DNA from: Streptomyces sp. ISL-1
GTDB lineage: Bacteria > Actinomycetota > Actinomycetes > Streptomycetales > Streptomycetaceae
DNA length: 64,000 bases
Direction: 5' to 3'
Assembly (NCBI RefSeq): GCF_018614585.1
Contig: NZ_JAGGOI010000007.1
Coordinates: forward strand, 1-64,000
Notes under the pieces: generated by a model
What the model was told of the DNA's origin: nothing
The model's input: only the letters and a program-made list of their open reading frames with translations
The model's database searches: none
Shown: piece after piece, positions 1 to 9,493 of the stretch
Position numbering within the stretch: the stretch's first letter is position 1
How the letters are laid out: each line of letters opens with the position of its first letter
Made by a program: the position numbers and the translations under genes

Positions 1-66
1 ATGAAGAAGTCCGGCTGGAGTATTAGGAGCCCTGACCGGCGGGCCGGGATTTAGTTGCGGGTGACA

Positions 67-107
67 GAAAGGAACGGCAGTGGATCAATGCCACTGCCGT
101 TCCTTTC
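67..107 (-). terminator. Terminator of the glu operon
   Basis: A perfect 17-bp inverted repeat (67-83 with 91-107) encloses a 7-nt loop. It lies 21 bp beyond the stop codon of the last glu gene on the minus strand. There is no long T-tract, as is usual for Streptomyces terminators. Confidence 0.85.
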
Positions 108-127
108 ACTGCCGGAGGACGATGCTT

Positions 128-1048
128 TCAGGCTTTGTCTGGCCCCCCCGGCGCATCTTCCTGGCGCGGTCCGGCAGCCCCGCCCGGCGGAGCGAGCACG
201 CCGGGTGCCTCCGCGGGCTCGGCCGCCGGCGCAACCACGATGCCGGTCTTGGCTCGGCGCCCCCGCTTCTCGATCCAGGTTGCGAGTGAGGAGAGCGCCA
301 GACACATCAGCACGTAGATCGCACCGATCACGACGATCGTCGAGACGTAGGGGTACTGGCCGTTGACCAGGGTATTGCCGGCGATCAGGCGTGCCGTCTG
401 CAGCAACTCCGGATAGAGGATGATGAAGCCGAGCGAGGTGTCCTTGAGGGTCACTACGAGTTGGCTGATGATGGTCGGCAGCATGGCTCGCACCGCCTGC
501 GGCATCAGCACACTGGTCATCACCTGCGTCTTGCTCATACCCAGGGCGTACGCGGCCTCGCTCTGCCCCTTGGGTACGGAGTTGATACCGGCGCGTAGTA
601 CTTCGGCCTGGACGCAGCCGTTGTAGACAGAGAGTCCCAGAGCCAGAGCCCACATCGAGTAGTCGGAGAGGAAGCCGACCCAGATCGCGTAGATGGTGAT
701 GAGCAGCGGGATCGACCGAAAGAGTTCGATGAAGCCGGTGGCGAGCCAGCTGATCGGCTTGTGATTGGAGAGTCGGCCGACGGCCAGGATCACGCCGAGT
801 ACGATCGAACCCACTGCCGCGAGGCCAAATGCCTTAAGCGTGGCAACGATGCCGTCGAGAATGTTCTCGCGAATGCCCGAGTAGTTGAAGATGTCCCACA
901 TCTCGGCGGCCAGATGGCCCTTTTCGTTGAGGCGCAGGACGCTTACGAGAATCAATGCGAGGACGGCGAGGGAGCCGACCACGGCGTAGATCCGGTTGCG
1001 TAGGACGGCCTTGGGGCCCGGCGCGTCATAGAGAACGCTGGCACTCAT
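128..1048 (-). CDS. gluD: Glutamate-type amino-acid ABC permease (GluD-like)
   Basis: This is the second inner-membrane permease of a polar amino-acid ABC importer, 306 aa. It has several hydrophobic helices and the typical His/Glu/Gln permease loop around 'EAAYALGMS', which docks on the ATPase. The start codon overlaps the gluC stop as ATGA, which points to translational coupling. The C-terminal tail of about 30 residues is rich in Ala, Pro and Gly and looks disordered. In corynebacteria and streptomycetes the gluABCD order encodes glutamate uptake. The actual substrate here is inferred from synteny and could be another acidic or polar amino acid. Confidence 0.9.
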   Translation of the reverse strand: MSASVLYDAPGPKAVLRNRIYAVVGSLAVLALILVSVLRLNEKGHLAAEMWDIFNYSGIRENILDGIVATLKAFGLAAVGSIVLGVILAVGRLSNHKPISWLATGFIELFRSIPLLITIYAIWVGFLSDYSMWALALGLSVYNGCVQAEVLRAGINSVPKGQSEAAYALGMSKTQVMTSVLMPQAVRAMLPTIISQLVVTLKDTSLGFIILYPELLQTARLIAGNTLVNGQYPYVSTIVVIGAIYVLMCLALSSLATWIEKRGRRAKTGIVVAPAAEPAEAPGVLAPPGGAAGPRQEDAPGGPDKA

Positions 1049-1692
1049 CGGGCAACCTCCATGCGGCGCTCCAGCAGTCGGAAGGTGCCGCTGATGGAGA
1101 AGGTGATGATCAGGTACGCGCACGCTACCCAGATGAAGATGGGCACGATGTCGTAGCCCTGGTCGCTCAGGAGTTTCTGAACCCCAAAGAGCTCGGTGAC
1201 GCTGAACGCGCCTGCGATGGCCGAGTTCTTGGTCAGCGCGATGAAGATGCTGCTCAACGGTGGCAGCACTGTGCGGGTGGCTTGCGGAAGGACGATGATC
1301 CGCAGGGTTTGGCTGAAGGTCATCCCGATCGAGCGGGCTGCCTCCGCCTGCCCAAGCGGCACCGTGTTGATGCCCGACCGCACTGCTTCGCAGACGAACG
1401 CCGAAGTGTAGAAGCCGAGCGCCAGCGAGCCGAGCACAAAGGGACTCATTCCCGGGAACAGGATCTCCGGGACGATGAACGCGGAGACCAGGAAGAGCAG
1501 TGTGAGCGGGGTGTTGCGCAGAAGCGCCACCCACGCCGTTCCGAGGAATCGCAGCGGCGGCACGGGCGAAACCCGGAAGCCGGCGATCAGAATGCCGAGA
1601 ACCAAGGCGATGGCTGCGCTCACCGCGGTGAGCGAAACGGTTCCTACGAAGCCAGCGCGGAACTCCGGCAGGTGGTCGAGCAGTACGTTCAT
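1045..1692 (-). CDS. gluC: Glutamate-type amino-acid ABC permease (GluC-like)
   Basis: First membrane permease of the importer, 215 aa, the usual size for this family. Segments such as 'NTPLTLLFLVSAF' and the ATPase-docking loop 'EAARSIGMTFSQ' are typical. The chosen ATG has a GGAG ribosome site seven bases upstream. Longer reading-frame starts upstream would add an Arg/Pro-rich peptide that does not look like a permease N-terminus. The gene overlaps gluD by four bases and follows gluB by about 110 bp, so it belongs to the four-gene minus-strand operon. Confidence 0.92.
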   Translation of the reverse strand: MNVLLDHLPEFRAGFVGTVSLTAVSAAIALVLGILIAGFRVSPVPPLRFLGTAWVALLRNTPLTLLFLVSAFIVPEILFPGMSPFVLGSLALGFYTSAFVCEAVRSGINTVPLGQAEAARSIGMTFSQTLRIIVLPQATRTVLPPLSSIFIALTKNSAIAGAFSVTELFGVQKLLSDQGYDIVPIFIWVACAYLIITFSISGTFRLLERRMEVAR

Positions 1693-1805
1693 GAGGTCTC
1701 CGCGTCGGCGGTGAGCGGCAGGCGGGCAAGGGGGACTGGGCCCCGTACGCAGGCATCGAATATGGTGCGCACGGGGCGTGTCAGGCACCAGCGGTGCCGG
1801 GCAGA

Positions 1806-2723
1806 TCAGTAGCGGTTGATCGCCGGCGGCTCGACGTAGGCGGAGCCGGAGAGGCCCAGAGTCGCCTCGTAGATCTTCTTGTACGTGCCGTCCTTGATGT
1901 GCGTCTCCAGCGACTTGTTGATCGCCTCACGCAGTACCTTGTCGTCCTTGTTCATGCCGACGCCGTAAGGCTCCTCGGTGAACGGCTTGCCGACCACCTT
2001 CAGCTTGCCCGGGTTCTGCGCGGCGTAGCCCTTGAGGATCGAGTCGTCCGTGGTTACGGCATCGACCTGCTTGTTGAGCAACTGCTGCACGCAGTCGGAG
2101 TACTTGGCGAGCTCGACGACCTGGGCGCCGTACTCAGGCTTCTTGATCTCCTGCAGCGGTGTGGAGCCGACGATTGAGCAGACCTTCTTGCCCTTCACCG
2201 ACTCCTTGCCGGTGATTGCGCTCTCGTCCTTCCGGACCAAGAGGTCGGCGCCGGCCTTGTAGTAGGGCCCGGCGAAGCCCACAAGCTGCTTGCGCTTGTC
2301 GTTGATCGTGTACGTGCCGACGTAGTAGTCGACCTGGCCCTTGGAGATCGCGGTCTCGCGGACTCCCGAGTCGACCGTCTTGAACTCAATCTGGTTCTCC
2401 GAGAAGCCCAGATCGGCGGCGATCATCTTGGCGATCTCGATGTCGAAACCGGACCGCTTCTTGGTCGCCTGGTCCTCGAAGCCCAGGTACGGCTGGTCGG
2501 CCTTCGAACCAATGATGATTTTGCCGCGGGACTGGGCCTTCTTGAAGGTAGGCGAATCCAGGCTCACGTCCTTGGCTACGGTGTAGGTAGGAAGCTTGGG
2601 CGCGTTCGACTGGCCGGGCTGGGCGGACTGGTCGTCACCGGCCGAGCCCTCCTTGCCGCCACAGGCGGTTGCGGTCAGTGCGAGGACAGCGATGGCCACG
2701 GCGGCCGTCTTGCGGAGCTTCAT
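1806..2723 (-). CDS. gluB: Glutamate-type ABC substrate-binding lipoprotein (GluB-like)
   Basis: Extracellular solute-binding lipoprotein of family 3, 305 aa. The N-terminus has Lys/Arg residues, a hydrophobic stretch and an LTATAC lipobox, so the mature protein should be lipid-anchored at Cys. After a Gly/Ser/Gln linker comes the bilobed periplasmic-binding fold, with 'GFDIEIAKMIAADLGF' and 'VDYYVGTYTINDKRK' typical of amino-acid binders. I chose the second ATG because AAGGG lies nine bases before it. The first ATG, three codons upstream, sits directly on that site. Confidence 0.93.
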   Translation of the reverse strand: MKLRKTAAVAIAVLALTATACGGKEGSAGDDQSAQPGQSNAPKLPTYTVAKDVSLDSPTFKKAQSRGKIIIGSKADQPYLGFEDQATKKRSGFDIEIAKMIAADLGFSENQIEFKTVDSGVRETAISKGQVDYYVGTYTINDKRKQLVGFAGPYYKAGADLLVRKDESAITGKESVKGKKVCSIVGSTPLQEIKKPEYGAQVVELAKYSDCVQQLLNKQVDAVTTDDSILKGYAAQNPGKLKVVGKPFTEEPYGVGMNKDDKVLREAINKSLETHIKDGTYKKIYEATLGLSGSAYVEPPAINRY

Positions 2724-2740
2724 GGAGAACATCCCTTGTG

Positions 2741-2761
2741 TCGTCAGTCGTCAGTCGTCAG
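2741..2761. repeat. Three tandem 7-bp units in the gluA-gluB junction
   Basis: TCGTCAG occurs three times in a row and includes the gluA stop codon. On the minus strand this reads CTGACGA three times, so it supplies extra in-frame TGA options. It is a minor repeat of unknown meaning. Confidence 0.8.
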
Positions 2762-3549
2762 TGGTGCAGGATCTTCGAAAGGAAGTCCTTGGCACGATCG
2801 CTGCGCGGGTTGTTGAAGAACTCGTCCGGCGTGGCTTCCTCGACGATCTTGCCGTCCGCCATGAAGACGACGCGGTTCGCGGCGGAGCGGGCGAAGCCCA
2901 TCTCGTGGGTGACCACAACCATCGTCATCCCGTCGCGCGCCAACTGCTGCATGACCTCGAGGACCTCGTTGATCATCTCGGGGTCGAGCGCCGATGTGGG
3001 CTCGTCGAAGAGCATGACCTTCGGATCCATCGCCAACGCCCGCGCGATCGCTACGCGCTGCTGCTGGCCGCCGGAGAGCTGCGCCGGGTACTTCTCGGCC
3101 TGCGAGCCGACGCCGACCCGGTCGAGCAGAGTGCGCGCCTTCTGTTCGGCGGCCTTCTTGTCGGCCCTGCGGACCTTGACCTGGCCCAGCATCACGTTCT
3201 CCAGCACGGTCTTGTGTGCGAAGAGGTTGAACGACTGGAAGACCATGCCCACGTCGGCGCGCAGCCGGGCAAGCTCCCTGCCCTCCTGGGGCAGCGCCTT
3301 CCCGTCGATCGATATCGCGCCGGAGTCGATCGTCTCCAGGCGGTTGATCGTGCGGCACAGCGTGGACTTTCCGGACCCGGAGGGCCCGATGACGACCACG
3401 ACCTCGCCACGGGCGATGGTCAGGTCGATGTCCTGGAGCACATGCAGCGCGCCGAAGTGCTTGTTGACGTTGCTCAGCACGACCAGGTCGCCCCCGGTGG
3501 GCACAGCGTCCTCGGCGCCCTTGGTCACTGAAACTCCGCTCATCGGCAT
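2758..3549 (-). CDS. gluA: Amino-acid ABC transporter ATPase (GluA-like)
   Basis: ATP-binding subunit of the importer, 263 aa. Walker A is 'GPSGSGKST', the ABC signature is '[12 protein letters not shown]', Walker B is '[12 protein letters not shown]', and the switch His is in 'VVTHEM'. It is the first gene of gluABCD and lies 34 bp before gluB. Two in-frame ATG codons (3549 and 3543) are both served by purine-rich GAGGAGG/GGAG upstream, so the exact start is open by two codons. The 300-bp region upstream is divergent with a response-regulator gene. Confidence 0.94.
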   Translation of the reverse strand: MPMSGVSVTKGAEDAVPTGGDLVVLSNVNKHFGALHVLQDIDLTIARGEVVVVIGPSGSGKSTLCRTINRLETIDSGAISIDGKALPQEGRELARLRADVGMVFQSFNLFAHKTVLENVMLGQVKVRRADKKAAEQKARTLLDRVGVGSQAEKYPAQLSGGQQQRVAIARALAMDPKVMLFDEPTSALDPEMINEVLEVMQQLARDGMTMVVVTHEMGFARSAANRVVFMADGKIVEEATPDEFFNNPRSDRAKDFLSKILHH

Positions 3550-3849
3550 CTCGCTCCGTCCTCCTCGGTTGGGAGGACCCTAGTCACGGGCTGCGACCAG
3601 CGTCATTACATCTGAGGGGAAATTGAGCATAACGATCTGGCCGCAACCGGACACTATGCGTGAACAGGGTGGTGATCGGCGTACCGGGTAGGTAACGGAA
3701 CAGGCATGTAACGGGAAGCCTCTTGACTGTCCGGGCGGAAATCGGCCTTGATGCCCTGGTACATCGCACGAGGTATGTCTACGAGATTGCCTACGACTGG
3801 GGCAGCCCACGACCGGGGCATGCCGACGACCGCACGACCGAGGGGGGCC
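3550..3849. other. Divergent intergenic region gluA / response regulator
   Basis: No gene is visible here. On the plus strand TTGACT (3723-3728) and CTTGAT (3747-3752) are 18 bp apart and could be a promoter for the regulator gene. The match at -10 is imperfect. I found no clear operator for the glu operon. Confidence 0.4.
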
Positions 3850-4557
3850 ATGAGACTGCTGCTCGTCGAGGACGACAACCACGTCGCCGCCGCTCTGTCC
3901 GCGGTGCTCGCCAAGCACGGTTTCGAGGTGGTGCACGCCCGCAACGGCGAGGAGGCGCTCAAGGCGGTGCTGCCCGCCACGCACCCCGAGAAGCCGCCCT
4001 TCGGGGTCGTACTCCTTGACCTGGGGCTGCCCGACCAGGATGGCTACCAGGTGTGCGGCAAGATCCGGAAGCTCACGACGACACCCGTGATCATGGTGAC
4101 CGCGCGGGCCGACGTACGCTCCCGGATACACGGGCTCAACCTCGGGGCGGACGACTATGTCGTCAAGCCGTACGACACCGGGGAGTTGCTGGCCCGCATC
4201 CACGCCGTGAGCCGGCGCAACGCCGGTGGTGACGACGCCGCCGGAGCCGCGTCCGAGCACGCGCTGCGGCTCGGCCCGGTCACCATCGAGCTGCCCACCC
4301 GGCGCGTCAGCGTCGACGGGGCTCCGGTCCAGCTGACCCGTAAGGAATTCGACCTGCTGGCGCTGCTCGCGCAGCGGCCGGGCGTCGTCTTCCGCCGGGA
4401 GCAGATCATCAGCGAGGTGTGGCGCACCAGTTGGGAAGGTACCGGCCGCACTCTGGAGGTGCATGTGGCGTCGCTGCGCTCCAAGCTGAAGATGCCTGCC
4501 CTGATCGAGACTGTGCGCGGCGTCGGCTACCGGCTCGTCGCCCCCGCCGGCACGTAA
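3850..4557 (+). CDS. OmpR/PhoB-family response regulator
   Basis: Two-component response regulator of 235 aa. An N-terminal receiver domain (about 1-120) carries the acidic pocket 'EDDN', the phospho-acceptor Asp in 'LLDLGLPD', and the conserved Lys in 'VVKPYD'. A C-terminal winged-helix DNA-binding domain (about 140-235) shows 'LTRKEFDLLALL' and 'LRSKL.....IETVRGVGYRL'. The start is the ATG after a GGGGGG stretch that precedes 'MRLLLVEDD'. Longer upstream starts would add an uncharacteristic leader. It is followed after 14 bp by its likely partner kinase. Targets are unknown; the divergent glu operon and the neighbouring TAXI gene are candidates. Confidence 0.93.
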   Translation: MRLLLVEDDNHVAAALSAVLAKHGFEVVHARNGEEALKAVLPATHPEKPPFGVVLLDLGLPDQDGYQVCGKIRKLTTTPVIMVTARADVRSRIHGLNLGADDYVVKPYDTGELLARIHAVSRRNAGGDDAAGAASEHALRLGPVTIELPTRRVSVDGAPVQLTRKEFDLLALLAQRPGVVFRREQIISEVWRTSWEGTGRTLEVHVASLRSKLKMPALIETVRGVGYRLVAPAGT

Positions 4558-4571
4558 GGCTCGTCAACCCG

Positions 4572-5963
4572 GTGCGTGCCCGACTTCTCCCCCTGCTCAT
4601 CGTCCTCATGGCGGGCGTGCTGCTCGCGCTCGGCTTCCCCCTGGCGGTGAGCGTCGCCGCCGCGCAGCAGCAGAGGGTCGTCGTCGACCGGATCGACGAC
4701 ACGGTTCGCTTCGCGGCACTCGCTCAGTTCGTCACGGAGAGCTCGGGCCTCGACAAGCGGCGCTCCACGCTTCAGGAGCAGCTCGACCGCTACCACGACA
4801 CGTACGGCATCAGGGCCGGCGTTTACTACCGCGACGGTGACGCCATGGCGCGCGCCCCCGAGAGCTGGACGGTGCCGCAGAGCGGCGGGGGGCGCGAGGC
4901 TTTCCGGGAGGCCCTGACCGGGCGGCGCAGTCAGGACCCGCCACAGGTCTGGCCGTGGCAGCAGGGCGGCCGACTGGTCGTCGCCTCACCCGTCGTACGG
5001 GACGGGGACGTCGTCGCTGTCGTGTTCACCGATTCGCCCACGAGCCAGCTGCGCTCACGCGTACTGCGGAGCTGGCTGCTGATCGCGGCAGGCGAGTGCG
5101 CGGCGATGCTGCTCGCCGTCAGCGCCGCCTTCCGCCTCACGGGCTGGGTGCTGGGGCCCGTACGGATCCTGGACGCCGCCACCCACGACATCGCCACCGG
5201 GCAGATGAACTCGCGCGTCGCGGCGGGCGGCGGCCCGCCGGAACTCAGACGCCTGGCCCGCTCGTTCAACGAGATGGCGGACAACGTCGAAGAAGTGCTG
5301 GAACAGCAGCGGGCGTTTGTCGCCGACGCTTCCCACCAGCTGCGCAACCCGCTCGCCGCACTGCTGCTGCGTATCGAGCTCCTCGCCCTCGAACTCCCTG
5401 TGGGCAACGAGGAGATCGCCTCGGTACGCACCGAGGGCAAGCGCCTGGCCCAGGTCCTTGACGACCTGCTGGACCTGGCGCTGGCCGAGCATGCCGCCGC
5501 CGACCTCCGGCTTACCGACATCGGCGAACTGGCGGCCGAGCGCGTCGCCGCCTGGCGTGCACTCGCCGATGAGAAGGGGGTCCGGCTGACCGAGCACAGG
5601 GCCGCTGTCACTGCCTGGGCCGACCCGGTCGCGCTCTCCAGCGCCCTGGACGCGGTCATCGACAACGCCCTGAAGTTCACCCCGCAGGGCGAGGAGGTCA
5701 CGGTCTCGGTCGCCTCGAACGGCGAGAGCTCCACCATCGTGATCACCGACGGTGGCCCGGGTCTGACCGATGAGGAACTGGCCCGTATCGGCGACCGCTT
5801 CTGGCGCAGCGGCCGCCACCAGAACGTCAAGGGCTCGGGCCTCGGGCTGTCCATCTCACGCGTCCTGCTGACCGCGGGCGGTGGCTCGATCGCATACGCC
5901 CACCACGAACCGCACGGTCTGCGGGTGACTGTCACCGTCCCGCGGACGTCCCCTACGGCTTGA
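4572..5963 (+). CDS. Membrane sensor histidine kinase
   Basis: Sensor kinase of 463 aa paired with the preceding regulator. It has a transmembrane helix at about residues 5-30, an extracytoplasmic sensor region of about 130 residues, a second helix near 165-190, HAMP, and a dimerisation domain with phospho-acceptor His255 in 'ASHQLRNPL'. The HATPase domain has the N box 'VIDNALKF', 'DGGPGL' and 'GSGLGLSI'. I start it at a GTG because the reading frame upstream runs through the regulator gene. The ribosome site is weak (AAGG, 12 bases away), so translation may be coupled. Its end overlaps the convergent TAXI gene by 11 bp. Confidence 0.92.
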   Translation: MRARLLPLLIVLMAGVLLALGFPLAVSVAAAQQQRVVVDRIDDTVRFAALAQFVTESSGLDKRRSTLQEQLDRYHDTYGIRAGVYYRDGDAMARAPESWTVPQSGGGREAFREALTGRRSQDPPQVWPWQQGGRLVVASPVVRDGDVVAVVFTDSPTSQLRSRVLRSWLLIAAGECAAMLLAVSAAFRLTGWVLGPVRILDAATHDIATGQMNSRVAAGGGPPELRRLARSFNEMADNVEEVLEQQRAFVADASHQLRNPLAALLLRIELLALELPVGNEEIASVRTEGKRLAQVLDDLLDLALAEHAAADLRLTDIGELAAERVAAWRALADEKGVRLTEHRAAVTAWADPVALSSALDAVIDNALKFTPQGEEVTVSVASNGESSTIVITDGGPGLTDEELARIGDRFWRSGRHQNVKGSGLGLSISRVLLTAGGGSIAYAHHEPHGLRVTVTVPRTSPTA

Positions 5964-6951
5964 CCGAGCGGTAGTAGCGCTTTGCCCCTTCGTGCAGTGG
6001 CAGCGGGTCCGTGTAGACAGCGGTCCGCAGATCCACCAGCTGCGCCGGGTGCACGGTGTTGCCGATCCGGTCCCGGCTCTTGATCACCGTACGGGTGAAG
6101 CCCTCGGTCATCGCCGGATCCATCCGGTCGGTCGTGACCAGCAGATTCGCCACCGCCACCGTTGGCACGGGTACCCCGTTCTGCGCCTCCAGGTAGGCGT
6201 CGGCGGGCATCACGGCGGAGCGGTAGTAGCTGGTCGCGTCGCCGGTGGCGTGCAGCTTTTCGATGAGATCGGCCTCCAGCGGCACAAGCCGGATCTGGAA
6301 GCGATCGGACAGTTCCTCGACGGCCGCTGTGGGCAGGCCGCCCGACCAGAAGAACGCGTCGAGCTCGTGCGCCTCCAGCCGCCCCGGCACCGTGTCGATG
6401 CCGGCCGCGAGCGGTGTGATGTCCCGTTTCGGGTCGATTCCCGCGGCTTTCAGTAGCCGGTCGGCGATGAGCCGCACACCGGAACCCTCCTGCCCGATGC
6501 CCACCCGCTTGCCGCGCAGATCCCGCACCGACTCCACCGAGGAATCCCTGGGGACGACCAGTTGCACATAGTCGTCGTACAGCCGCGCGCATCCACGCAG
6601 CCGGTCGGCGCCGGGTTTCTTGTCCCGCTTGTACTTGGCGACCGCGTCGGCCGTGGCGAGGGTGAAGTCGGCTTCGCCGGCCGCCACCCGCGCGAGATTC
6701 TGCTGCGAGCCCTCGCTGGTCTTGAGATCTATGGTCACGTCCGGCAGATCGCGGGCGAGCGCCCCTTCCAGCAGTACGCCGTACCGCTGATAGACGCCGT
6801 TCTGCGATCCCGTGCTGAAGATCAGCGAACCGCTCGGCGACGAACTCCCGATCGGCAGCACCCACCACATCAGCAGCCCGAACAGGGCCAGTGCGACCGC
6901 CGAGCCCTGAAGGGCGCGGCGGCGGCTGACGCGGGATTGGGCCGGGAGCAT
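5953..6951 (-). CDS. TAXI-family solute-binding protein, membrane-anchored
   Basis: TRAP-associated extracytoplasmic immunogenic (TAXI) type binding protein, 332 aa. The N-terminus has basic residues and one hydrophobic helix (about 11-35) without a lipobox, so it is probably a signal anchor. The fold then starts with the family hallmark '[13 protein letters not shown]' and continues with '[11 protein letters not shown]'. TAXI proteins usually feed TRAP transporters, but no TRAP membrane subunit is present in this window. It converges with the sensor kinase gene, overlapping it by 11 bp. A role as a ligand sensor for that kinase is my inference; an unlinked transporter is the alternative. Confidence 0.85.
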   Translation of the reverse strand: MLPAQSRVSRRRALQGSAVALALFGLLMWWVLPIGSSSPSGSLIFSTGSQNGVYQRYGVLLEGALARDLPDVTIDLKTSEGSQQNLARVAAGEADFTLATADAVAKYKRDKKPGADRLRGCARLYDDYVQLVVPRDSSVESVRDLRGKRVGIGQEGSGVRLIADRLLKAAGIDPKRDITPLAAGIDTVPGRLEAHELDAFFWSGGLPTAAVEELSDRFQIRLVPLEADLIEKLHATGDATSYYRSAVMPADAYLEAQNGVPVPTVAVANLLVTTDRMDPAMTEGFTRTVIKSRDRIGNTVHPAQLVDLRTAVYTDPLPLHEGAKRYYRSVKP

Positions 6952-7081
6952 GGCGCGATCCTGCCAGCTCACTCGTTGTAATGGCCAGGCCTTGCCGCAC
7001 GAAAGGGCCACGAAGGGGCACGGAAGGGGCACAGAAGGGAGGGGCGGGGCGTCAGTGCGACCCCGTACCCTGGTTGGCGCG

Positions 7082-8572
7082 ATGAGTGCGAAAACTTACG
7101 AGGTGCGCACCTACGGGTGCCAGATGAACGTCCACGACTCCGAGCGGCTGTCGGGCCTGCTGGAGGGCGCCGGTTATGTCCGCGCGCCCGAGGGTGCCGA
7201 CGGTGACGCCGACGTCGTCGTCTTCAACACCTGCGCGGTCCGGGAGAACGCCGACAACAAGCTTTACGGCAATCTCGGCCGGCTCGCGCCGATGAAGACC
7301 AAGCGGCCCGGAATGCAGATCGCCGTCGGCGGCTGCCTGGCCCAGAAGGACCGCGACACCATCGTCTCGAGGGCGCCGTGGGTCGACGTCGTCTTCGGCA
7401 CGCACAACATCGGCAAGCTGCCGGTGCTGCTGGAGCGCGCCCGTATCCAGGAAGAGGCGCAGGTCGAGATCGCGGAGTCGCTCGAGGCATTCCCCTCGAC
7501 GCTGCCGACCCGCCGTGAGTCCGCGTACGCCGCGTGGGTGTCCATCTCGGTCGGCTGCAACAACACCTGCACCTTCTGTATCGTCCCGGCGCTGCGCGGC
7601 AAGGAGAAGGACCGCCGGCCCGGCGACATCCTGGCCGAGGTCGAGGCACTCGTCGCCGAGGGTGTCTGCGAGATCACGCTGCTCGGCCAGAACGTCAACG
7701 CATACGGCTCCGACATCGGCGACCGCGAGGCATTCAGCAAGCTCCTGCGCGCCTGCGGCAACGTCGAGGGCCTGGAGCGGGTCCGCTTCACCTCGCCGCA
7801 CCCGCGGGACTTCACGGACGACGTGATCGCCGCGATGGCCCAGACGCCGAACGTCATGCCGCAGCTGCACATGCCGCTCCAGTCGGGCTCGGACCCGATC
7901 CTGAAGGCCATGCGCCGCTCCTACCGGCAGGAACGCTTCCTCGGGATCATCGAGAAGGTGCGCGCCGCGATTCCGCACGCCGCCATCTCCACCGACATCA
8001 TCGTGGGCTTCCCCGGCGAGAGCGAGGAGGACTTCCAGCAGACCTTGCATGCGGTGCGCGAGGCCCGCTTCGCGAACGCGTTCACCTTCCAGTACTCCAA
8101 GCGCCCGGGCACCCCGGCGGCGGAGATGGACGGCCAGATCCCCAAGGAGGTCGTCCAGGAGCGCTATGTGCGCCTCGTCGCCCTCCAGGAGGAGATCTCC
8201 TGGGAGGAGAACAAGAAGCAGGTCGGCCGGACGCTGGAGGTCATGGTCGCCGAGGGCGAGGGCCGCAAGGACGGCGCCACGCACCGGTTGTCGGGGCGGG
8301 CCCCGGACAACCGTCTCGTCCACTTCACGAAGCCGGCAGAGGACGTGCGCCCGGGCGATGTGGTGACCGTCGAGATCACCTACGCCGCCCCGCACCACCT
8401 GCTGGCCGAGGGTGCCGCGAAGTCCGTACGACGCACCCGCGCCGGAGACGCGTGGGAGAAGCGCAATGCCGCCCAAGCCGCGAAGCCGGCCGGAGTGATG
8501 CTGGGACTGCCCAGAATCGGTGTGCCGGAGCCGCTGCCGGCGGCCGCGGCGCCGGGCTGTGGCTGCGACTGA
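7082..8572 (+). CDS. miaB: tRNA-2-methylthio-N6-dimethylallyladenosine synthase MiaB
   Basis: Radical-SAM methylthiotransferase of 496 aa that adds a methylthio group to i6A37 of tRNA. Three N-terminal cysteines (13, 51, 85) ligate one iron-sulphur cluster. The radical-SAM CxxxCxxC is Cys159, Cys163 and Cys166 in 'CNNTCTFC'. A TRAM domain follows at the C-terminus ('[13 protein letters not shown]...'). The last 60 residues are a less conserved tail ending in 'GCGCD'. It acts after MiaA, which is encoded about 1.6 kb downstream. The ribosome site is weak; TACCCT lies ten bases before the ATG. Confidence 0.96.
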   Translation: MSAKTYEVRTYGCQMNVHDSERLSGLLEGAGYVRAPEGADGDADVVVFNTCAVRENADNKLYGNLGRLAPMKTKRPGMQIAVGGCLAQKDRDTIVSRAPWVDVVFGTHNIGKLPVLLERARIQEEAQVEIAESLEAFPSTLPTRRESAYAAWVSISVGCNNTCTFCIVPALRGKEKDRRPGDILAEVEALVAEGVCEITLLGQNVNAYGSDIGDREAFSKLLRACGNVEGLERVRFTSPHPRDFTDDVIAAMAQTPNVMPQLHMPLQSGSDPILKAMRRSYRQERFLGIIEKVRAAIPHAAISTDIIVGFPGESEEDFQQTLHAVREARFANAFTFQYSKRPGTPAAEMDGQIPKEVVQERYVRLVALQEEISWEENKKQVGRTLEVMVAEGEGRKDGATHRLSGRAPDNRLVHFTKPAEDVRPGDVVTVEITYAAPHHLLAEGAAKSVRRTRAGDAWEKRNAAQAAKPAGVMLGLPRIGVPEPLPAAAAPGCGCD

Positions 8573-8649
8573 CGGACGGGCACCGCGGGGGGCACACGCA
8601 CCCTGCCCCGGGCCCGGACCCGACCACTGACGACGGCCTGACCACGCAT

Positions 8650-8655
8650 TAGGCT
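8650..8655 (+). promoter_or_regulatory. Leaderless-type -10 box (TAGGCT)
   Basis: TAGGCT lies seven bases before the ATG at 8663, and no ribosome site is visible. This is the geometry of leaderless transcription in actinobacteria. Confidence 0.5.
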
Positions 8656-8662
8656 GGCGATC

Positions 8663-9370
8663 ATGCTTGTCGCCGCCGCCGTGTGCCCCTGCCCGCCGCT
8701 GCTCGTGCCCGACGTCGCCGCGGGTGCCGCGCCCGAACTCGACGCGGCGCGCAGCGCTTGCGCCGACGCCCTCGGGGTGCTCGCCGCCGCCCGGCCCGAT
8801 GTGCTGTTCGTGGTCGGCCCCGCCGAGCAGGACGGCCGCGGCCGTCACCTCGCGGGCGCGACCGGGTCCTTCCACGGCTTCGGTGTGGACGTCGACGTAC
8901 GGCTCGGAGTGGGCGCGGACCAGGAGCGGTTGCTGCCGCCGTCCCTGGCAGTCGCCGCCTGGCTGCTCGGCCGCGCGCAGTGGGCGGATGCTCCGGTCGA
9001 GGGTCTCGGCGTCGGCGATTCTCTCGCCGGTGACCGCTGCCTGGCCGCCGGGCGGGAACTGGGCGCCCGGGCGGAGCGTGTCGCGCTGCTGGTGATGGGC
9101 GACGGCAGCGCGTGCCGCACGCTCAAGGCCCCTGGTTATCTGGACGAGCGGGCCGTCGACTTCGACCGGGAGGCGGCCCGGGCCCTGGATGCGGCCGATG
9201 TCGGTGCGCTCAAGGCGCTGGACGAGTCACTGGCGTACGAACTCAAGGTGGCGGGCCGGGCGCCCTGGCAGGTGCTCGCGGGAGCCGCCGAGGGGGCGGG
9301 CCTGGCCGGGCAACTGCTCTACGAGGACGCCCCGTACGGTGTCGGCTATTTCGTGGCCGCCTGGTCGTAG
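8663..9370 (+). CDS. Class III extradiol dioxygenase-like / MEMO-like protein
   Basis: Protein of 235 aa conserved next to miaB/miaA in streptomycetes. It starts 'MLVAAAVCPCPPLLVPDVAAG' and carries 'VGP' and 'MGDGS' turns reminiscent of the subunit-B fold of class III extradiol dioxygenases and MEMO proteins. I see no complete iron-binding His/His/Glu set, so catalysis is uncertain. The start is leaderless-like. The C-terminus is followed by a terminator shared with the convergent small-protein operon. Family assignment is moderate and the function is unknown. Confidence 0.75.
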   Translation: MLVAAAVCPCPPLLVPDVAAGAAPELDAARSACADALGVLAAARPDVLFVVGPAEQDGRGRHLAGATGSFHGFGVDVDVRLGVGADQERLLPPSLAVAAWLLGRAQWADAPVEGLGVGDSLAGDRCLAAGRELGARAERVALLVMGDGSACRTLKAPGYLDERAVDFDREAARALDAADVGALKALDESLAYELKVAGRAPWQVLAGAAEGAGLAGQLLYEDAPYGVGYFVAAWS

Positions 9371-9450
9371 CCGATCCGGGACCGGCGGAACCGCGACCGT
9401 GGATCCTGTGCCGTCGCCGGATCGAGTGCCGGCGGGCCCACGACCGCGGA

Positions 9451-9480
9451 AAGCCGCGGAACGAGTTGTTCCGCGGCCTT
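9451..9480. terminator. Shared bidirectional terminator
   Basis: A 10-bp GC-rich inverted repeat (9453-9462 with 9468-9477), flanked by AA and TT, encloses a 5-nt loop. It lies between two convergent gene ends. Confidence 0.75.
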
Positions 9481-9493
9481 CCGTCGGTGAATC

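Noticed and set aside
1..54. A 17-codon frame from the first base of the window
   Set aside because: It starts exactly at the window edge and has no recognisable product. It may be the tail of a gene outside the window, but that cannot be supported.
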